Shown here: positions 59,551 through 64,000 of the stretch, in pieces | Position numbering within the stretch: the stretch's first letter is position 1 | How the letters are laid out: each line of letters begins with the position of its first letter | Origin: Polynucleobacter sp. AP-Kaivos-20-H2 | Lineage (GTDB): Bacteria; Pseudomonadota; Gammaproteobacteria; Burkholderiales; Burkholderiaceae | NCBI RefSeq assembly: GCF_018882215.1 | Contig: NZ_JACVOX010000004.1 | Location: 118,060-182,059 of the forward strand | Reading direction: 5' to 3' | Length of the DNA stretch: 64,000 nucleotides | Position numbers and translations under genes: made by a program | The notes under the pieces: generated by a model | Databases searched by the model: none | What the model was told of the DNA's origin: nothing | What the model saw: the letters and a program-made list of their open reading frames with translations, nothing else

Positions 59551-62500
59551 CTACTTACCTCTATTTTGCGAAGGATTAATTTCAATGGGAGTTGTACCCA
59601 CTACTTGATTGCCCACTACCGTCTGAATCAAAATTTTGACGCTATCGACATTGGGTGGCACTTGAATGGCTGTAAAGGTATTAGTGTTGCTATCAAAACT
59701 CAACCAGCTTGGAAGGGGTGAACCATCAGCCAATTGGGCCTTAAACACATATCCTTTGGTCCCATCACCACCGGCATCTGTCGGTTTAGCAATGACTGCT
59801 TCAGGTACAGTAAAGCTAAAGCCGTTTGTGCTACCGCCACCACTGCTGCCACCTACTGATTGCAAAGTAATCGTACCGCTTGGAGTTTGCACCTGCACTG
59901 TGACGCCACTATCTGCACCAGTGAAAGATGAAGCAGAAGTAGAAGTGGAAGTTGAAGTTGAAGCAGAAGTCCCAGCTATTGGTGTACTAGATTGACTTGA
60001 ACCAGTATTAGCAACGCTATTACCAACCACGTTGCTAGCTAGCGCTACCGGTCCAGACATTGCCACTTCAACACCAGTAGACATGACGCCGCCAAAAGAA
60101 GTTGGCATGTTAGATAAGGCACTAGCCAGAGCACCAGCATTGATGCTGCTGCCTAAGTTAGAAGTTCCAGAGTTAGCACTTGTAGAGCTGGTGCTCGTTC
60201 CAGCAGTCTCAGTGCTTGTGCCAGAGCTAGCGGTGCTTGAACCAGAAGATGATCCCCCAGAGCCAGAAGAAGAGCCCGAACTACCACCCACATAAACCGT
60301 TTGATAGTTTCCTGATCCCGGAAATCCAGTCACGCTTTGTCCACTAGCAACGGTTCCAGTGATTGTCAAACTGGCATTAGCCGGGGTAAAGCCACTACCC
60401 ACACCAGTACCACTATTAAAAGTCACACTACCATCTTGCGACGTAAACGCTAAATTTTGATTAGTTTGCGTACTATCGCCCAGTGCAAATGCATTGGTGG
60501 TGTAAGTTTGACTACCGACAGTGGTGACATTGTTAGTAATAGTAACGGTGCCAACATAATTAGCAGGAGTATTGGCAATTGCGCTGTAGGCTGCGCCAGT
60601 ACTGGTATCTTGCGTACCGGTATAAACCGTCAAACTAGCTAATGGCGCAGTACCACCAACAATGCCATTAAAGGTAATAGTTGGTGTATCGCTCGCGGTG
60701 GTGACTGCTTTAACAAATAAATTATGTGTACCGCTAGCGGCATCATTAACCGTACCGTTAAAGGTGATCGCTGGATCTTCCGATAACAAGACCCGAGTTG
60801 CACCATTACTACCGTTATCCCCTACCAATAAGGCGCCGTTATAGGTTTGAGTTGACCCAGTACTAATATCCGCGTTCAGATTAATCGTATTGGCAGTTAC
60901 GGTTAAGCTCATCAGATTGTTGCTTGATTGGGATTGATAGCTACTATAGCTCGTTGGGCTATAGCTTTGAGTACCAGCATTATAAGTCTGGGTTGCAACA
61001 CCGACTTGACCATTAAAGCTAACTTGCCCTGCAGCCGCGCTCAATATTAAGGATTGCGAAGCAGCACCAGCATTAAGGGTACTAGCAAAACTAATATTGC
61101 CTGCACTAGAACTTAAGGTAGTAGTGCCGCTGGTGTTATTGAGACTCACGGTACCGTTATAGCTTTGATTGCCTGTCGTCGTAATACCTGTCGTGAGGGT
61201 AACTGCGCCATTAATCGTTAGGCTTGGCAGCGTCACGCTAGTTGTTCCAAATGAACCACCAGAAGAAGTAAGCGCGCCAGTACCTAATGCACTGCTGCTA
61301 CCGGCAACGAGACTAGAACCGGATGCCAAGTTAGTGCCTCCACTATAAGTATTGGTGCCAGTGAGGGTTAAAGCACCAGTACCCGATTGACTAATCGATC
61401 CTGTACCAGATACCGTATTGGCAAAAGAAGTAGCGGTCGATCCAGTAAAACTAAGCGTGCCGTTATCAGTAATCGCAGAAGTAGGCGTTAGGGCCGTTAA
61501 ATTACCAGCGTCATACACCACAGTCTTGCCATTAGGAATAATGACGGTTGCCACATTGCTTAAGGTCGGAGTAGCACCGCCAGCCCAGTTAGCACTACTT
61601 GACCAGTTACCACCCGAAGTGCCTGTGTAAGTGACTGAGGCTAGCTGCGTGATAGTCCCTGTAGTGCTAATAGTGCCACTACCAGTCAGATAATAATTAG
61701 ATGCATCAGTACCAGTTAATCCTGGAGAAATTGTGATCGCTTTACCAGTACCTACGTTAGCGTTCGTAAAATTACCCGAACCCGTTACGCTCACAGTGTC
61801 CCCTGTTTTAAAGGTGGTAGAAGAAGCGCTTAATGTCAAACCAGACACATTAGTCGTGCCATCATAGGTTTTACTCAACCCAGTCACCAAAATACTGCTT
61901 GGGTTAATGCCCAAGGAAGAGACTGTTAATGCCCCAGTAACCACAATCGAACTACTAAAGTTATCGCTCACAATCGTTTTATTAGTCGCGCTTAAGGTGT
62001 AAGAGTCCACTTTATAGTTACCAGAGCCGCTAGTAATAGAGCTTGCGCCAGAAGAAGAGACTGGGGTCAAGGTAAAGGTCGCGCTGCCACCAGAGCCATC
62101 ACTCATCGTTACTACACTACCACTCACACTAGGCGTTAAGTTGTAAATCGTACTGTTGCCCGAGTTCAAATATCTTGCTGAAGTAATCGAGTAGGTAGGC
62201 GCAGTACCGTAAGTAGTTGAGGTATTACTCATAACCACAGCCAAGGTGTCTGCCGGCACAATCGTAAATACTCCAGAACGATAAGTAAACGTATAGTTAC
62301 CGCCGTTAGCAGATAGCCCGGTAGCGTTTAGATCATAAGTGCCGGCAGTATTCACGATTGGTGTACTGCGCGAGATAGTAAGCCCAGTAGTATTGAGTAC
62401 TGATGTACCCTGCCCAGCAACCCAGCCACTATAAGTTACGCCACCATAACCTGCTGGATCAGACTCAGTTACAAACTTTTGCGAAGATCCGGCGGTGACA

Positions 62501-64000
62501 TAGAGGACTGCTGCATTAATCGTAGCTGCATTTTGGGTCGTACCAGAGCTAGCGTTATACGCACTCGTGATACTGTAGTTAGAGAGGGTCGCAGTTCCGG
62601 TAGGACCACTAATAGCGGTCACATAATTTGCGCCATTAGCTGAGACGTTAGCATTATTTAAAGTAGCGCTTGTTAAGCTAGTTAAGGTCTCACCATTGAC
62701 TAAACCAGTTACGGTGATTGAGCTAGGCGTAATGACGGTGCTACCGCTATAGTTACCAGTCACGGTAATACCCAATGGCGCAGCGCTGAGCGTGACTACG
62801 TTTTGTGTTGAGGTACTTGCAGCGTTATACGCCGCAGTAATCACATAATTACTGATGTTGGCAGTTCCAGTTACGCCTGAAGCACTGGTCACATAATTAC
62901 TGCCATTACTGGTCACATCTTTAGAATTTAAAGACACGCTAGTTAAACCTGTTAAGGTCTGACCACCTATTAATCCTACAGTCGATACGGAGTTCGGTGT
63001 CATCGAGTACAAGCCGTTATAAGTACCCGTCACCGAGATGCCTAATGGAGCGCCTGTTAAATTAGCGGTATTGGTTGTCGTGGTTCCCAAGGTGCCGTTA
63101 TAGGCAGAGGTAATCGTATAGTTAGCGAGGTTCGCTGTACCTGTTTTGCTATTAATCGCAGTCACATAGTTCGCTCCATTACTAGAAACGTTGGCACTAT
63201 TGATACTCACACTAGTAGGTACCAAAGTTTCGGTAGTGCCACTTACGGTAACTAATCCAGTAATCGTTGGAGTACCGGTAGGCGTAATGGTTGTCGAGCT
63301 TGAGTAGACACCATTAATCACAATACCCAGAGGTGCTTGATTAATAGTTGCCGTTACAGTACCACCAGTGAGTGTGTAATTAGTATTACTCAGCGTCAAA
63401 CCATTACTAGCAAAGCTGGTATAGGTCGCAGCATTGGCGCTCGAGCTTGTTGCCGACCCACTGGTAATGGTAGGCATTGCATCACCGTTGTAACGGGTAC
63501 CACTTAAAGTGTAGGTATTAGCATTGGTAAATCCAGTAGTGCCATTGTAGGTTTTAGAGATAGTCAGATCTAAGACTGCTGGGTTGACCGTATAAGCAAC
63601 TGAACTAGCTGCTTCATTAAATACATAGTTAGTAGATAACAGACCACTGGCGTATTTGAGGTTATAAGTACCCGCATTTGAAGAGGATGTTGGTGCATTG
63701 GTAATAGTCGCTGTACCACTTAATCCAGTAGGCGATGCCGAGATCACTGATCCGGTGCCGGCACTATTGGTATTAAAAGTGTAGTTGATCGTTGGTGTTG
63801 CACCATAAGTGCTCGACTGGCCAGAAGTAACGATCACATAGGCTTGGGCTTGATTAACTGCATAAGATACAAAACTAGCTGCTTCATTAAATACATAGTT
63901 AGTAGATAACAGACCACTGGCGTATTTGAGGTTATAAGTACCCGCATTTGAAGAGGATGTTGGTGCATTGGTAATAGTCGCTGTACCACTTAATCCAGTA
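59551..64000 (-). CDS. Giant YDG/MBG-repeat surface exoprotein (5' end outside window)
   Basis: An open frame of at least 1483 codons running off the right edge. It is made of repeating YDG and MBG-type domains of 75-95 residues: SKTYNGTTGFTNANTYTLSG; three successive APLGI..V.G.Y blocks ending ITSAYN; TYDLNATGLSANGGNYTF. These are followed by a filamentous-haemagglutinin-like beta-helix stretch (GTNTYSGGTNLASGSSL), a Ser/Gly/Thr-rich linker, and a putative Ig-like end (FTVPEAVI, PSWLSFDSNTNTF). No autotransporter barrel is present, so it is probably a two-partner-secreted adhesin. Confidence 0.88.
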   Translation of the reverse strand, partial: TGLSGTATITNAPTSSSNAGTYNLKYASGLLSTNYVFNEAASFVSYAVNQAQAYVIVTSGQSSTYGATPTINYTFNTNSAGTGSVISASPTGLSGTATITNAPTSSSNAGTYNLKYASGLLSTNYVFNEAASSVAYTVNPAVLDLTISKTYNGTTGFTNANTYTLSGTRYNGDAMPTITSGSATSSSANAATYTSFASNGLTLSNTNYTLTGGTVTATINQAPLGIVINGVYSSSTTITPTGTPTITGLVTVSGTTETLVPTSVSINSANVSSNGANYVTAINSKTGTANLANYTITSAYNGTLGTTTTNTANLTGAPLGISVTGTYNGLYSMTPNSVSTVGLIGGQTLTGLTSVSLNSKDVTSNGSNYVTSASGVTGTANISNYVITAAYNAASTSTQNVVTLSAAPLGITVTGNYSGSTVITPSSITVTGLVNGETLTSLTSATLNNANVSANGANYVTAISGPTGTATLSNYSITSAYNASSGTTQNAATINAAVLYVTAGSSQKFVTESDPAGYGGVTYSGWVAGQGTSVLNTTGLTISRSTPIVNTAGTYDLNATGLSANGGNYTFTYRSGVFTIVPADTLAVVMSNTSTTYGTAPTYSITSARYLNSGNSTIYNLTPSVSGSVVTMSDGSGGSATFTLTPVSSSGASSITSGSGNYKVDSYTLSATNKTIVSDNFSSSIVVTGALTVSSLGINPSSILVTGLSKTYDGTTNVSGLTLSASSTTFKTGDTVSVTGSGNFTNANVGTGKAITISPGLTGTDASNYYLTGSGTISTTGTITQLASVTYTGTSGGNWSSSANWAGGATPTLSNVATVIIPNGKTVVYDAGNLTALTPTSAITDNGTLSFTGSTATSFANTVSGTGSISQSGTGALTLTGTNTYSGGTNLASGSSLVAGSSSALGTGALTSSGGSFGTTSVTLPSLTINGAVTLTTGITTTGNQSYNGTVSLNNTSGTTTLSSSAGNISFASTLNAGAASQSLILSAAAGQVSFNGQVGVATQTYNAGTQSYSPTSYSSYQSQSSNNLMSLTVTANTINLNADISTGSTQTYNGALLVGDNGSNGATRVLLSEDPAITFNGTVNDAASGTHNLFVKAVTTASDTPTITFNGIVGGTAPLASLTVYTGTQDTSTGAAYSAIANTPANYVGTVTITNNVTTVGSQTYTTNAFALGDSTQTNQNLAFTSQDGSVTFNSGTGVGSGFTPANASLTITGTVASGQSVTGFPGSGNYQTVYVGGSSGSSSGSGGSSSGSSTASSGTSTETAGTSTSSTSANSGTSNLGSSINAGALASALSNMPTSFGGVMSTGVEVAMSGPVALASNVVGNSVANTGSSQSSTPIAGTSASTSTSTSTSASSFTGADSGVTVQVQTPSGTITLQSVGGSSGGGSTNGFSFTVPEAVIAKPTDAGGDGTKGYVFKAQLADGSPLPSWLSFDSNTNTFTAIQVPPNVDSVKILIQTVVGNQVVGTTPIEINPSQNRGK
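59931..59970. repeat. Hexamer-type tandem repeat in the exoprotein gene
   Basis: GAAGTA, GAAGTG, GAAGTT, GAAGTT, GAAGCA in tandem (plus strand), encoding an alternating Ser-Thr run in the linker. The six-base unit keeps the reading frame if copy number changes. Confidence 0.7.
63603..64000. repeat. Identical 128-bp direct repeats, 270 bp apart
   Basis: 63603-63730 and 63873-64000 are identical base for base (beginning AACTAGCTGCTTCATT). The 270-bp offset equals 90 codons, one MBG unit. The second copy reaches the window edge, so the array probably continues beyond. Confidence 0.92.

Noticed and set aside
60032..60295. Plus-strand frames inside the adhesin gene (also 59666-59995 and others)
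   Set aside because: They are mirror images of Ser/Thr/Gly codons in the real minus-strand gene, with no ribosome sites and biased composition.

Overview
The window looks like a chromosomal segment of a freshwater betaproteobacterium of the Burkholderiales, most like Polynucleobacter. This is inferred from two phasins (polyhydroxybutyrate granules), the general protein repertoire (OsmC-YcaO fusion, Bug-type TctC binding protein, DUF2244, DUF4149, MpaB-type DUF2236), compact gene packing, and a tRNA-Ile(CAU) interrupted by a group I intron that closely resembles, from memory, the Azoarcus tRNA-Ile intron. No species name can be proven from the sequence alone.

Layout. 0.1-8.2 kb: minus-strand envelope block with a phasin, SYLF lipoprotein, exported amidohydrolase, exported Ntn amidase, three outer-membrane barrel proteins, a COG4315-type lipoprotein and an OmpA lipoprotein. 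8.5-10.8 kb: ahpC-ahpF peroxide reductase. 10.8-20.3 kb: DUF1622 protein, two nitroreductases, a second phasin, an OsmC-YcaO fusion, and a DNA-repair run (Rrf2 regulator, DEDDh exonuclease/GIY-YIG fusion, CRY-DASH-type photolyase). 20.4-30.6 kb: plus-strand housekeeping and repair genes (Lon-SB, MpaB-like, AlkB, renalase-like, FolB-like) and an ergothioneine operon (egtD, egtB, PLP C-S lyase, DsbA/FrnE).

30.6-58.1 kb is a mosaic genomic island. It carries four copies of a roughly 180-bp attachment-type repeat (30654, 32046, 45471, 55256), a complete intron-containing tRNA-Ile(CAU) (44980-45272), three partial tRNA-Ile copies (30608, 49411, 55006; the last still has its own group I intron), a tRNA-Phe 3' remnant, one intact and one truncated IS481-family element in opposite orientations, and no integrase gene. 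Cargo: an HTH-ATPase-STAS regulator preceded by three 21-bp-spaced iterons; an envelope-lipid cluster (GDPD, LplT-like, GT4 glycosyltransferase, Mpo1-like protein, membrane-anchored class III aminotransferase, phosphatidylserine decarboxylase, START-like protein) whose three divergent promoter regions share TGACA/TGTCA motifs; a run of very small genes; a tcuAB tricarballylate-type operon with a Bug protein; a Tsx-like porin, formamidase-like protein, beta-lactamase-family hydrolase and esterase; and an AbiE-type toxin-antitoxin pair.

58.2-64 kb: small unknown genes and the 3' part of a giant YDG/MBG-repeat exoprotein that runs off the right edge.

The most unusual content is the pair of tRNA-Ile group I introns, which differ by compensatory base changes in three helices, embedded in serial integration scars of the same tRNA gene.
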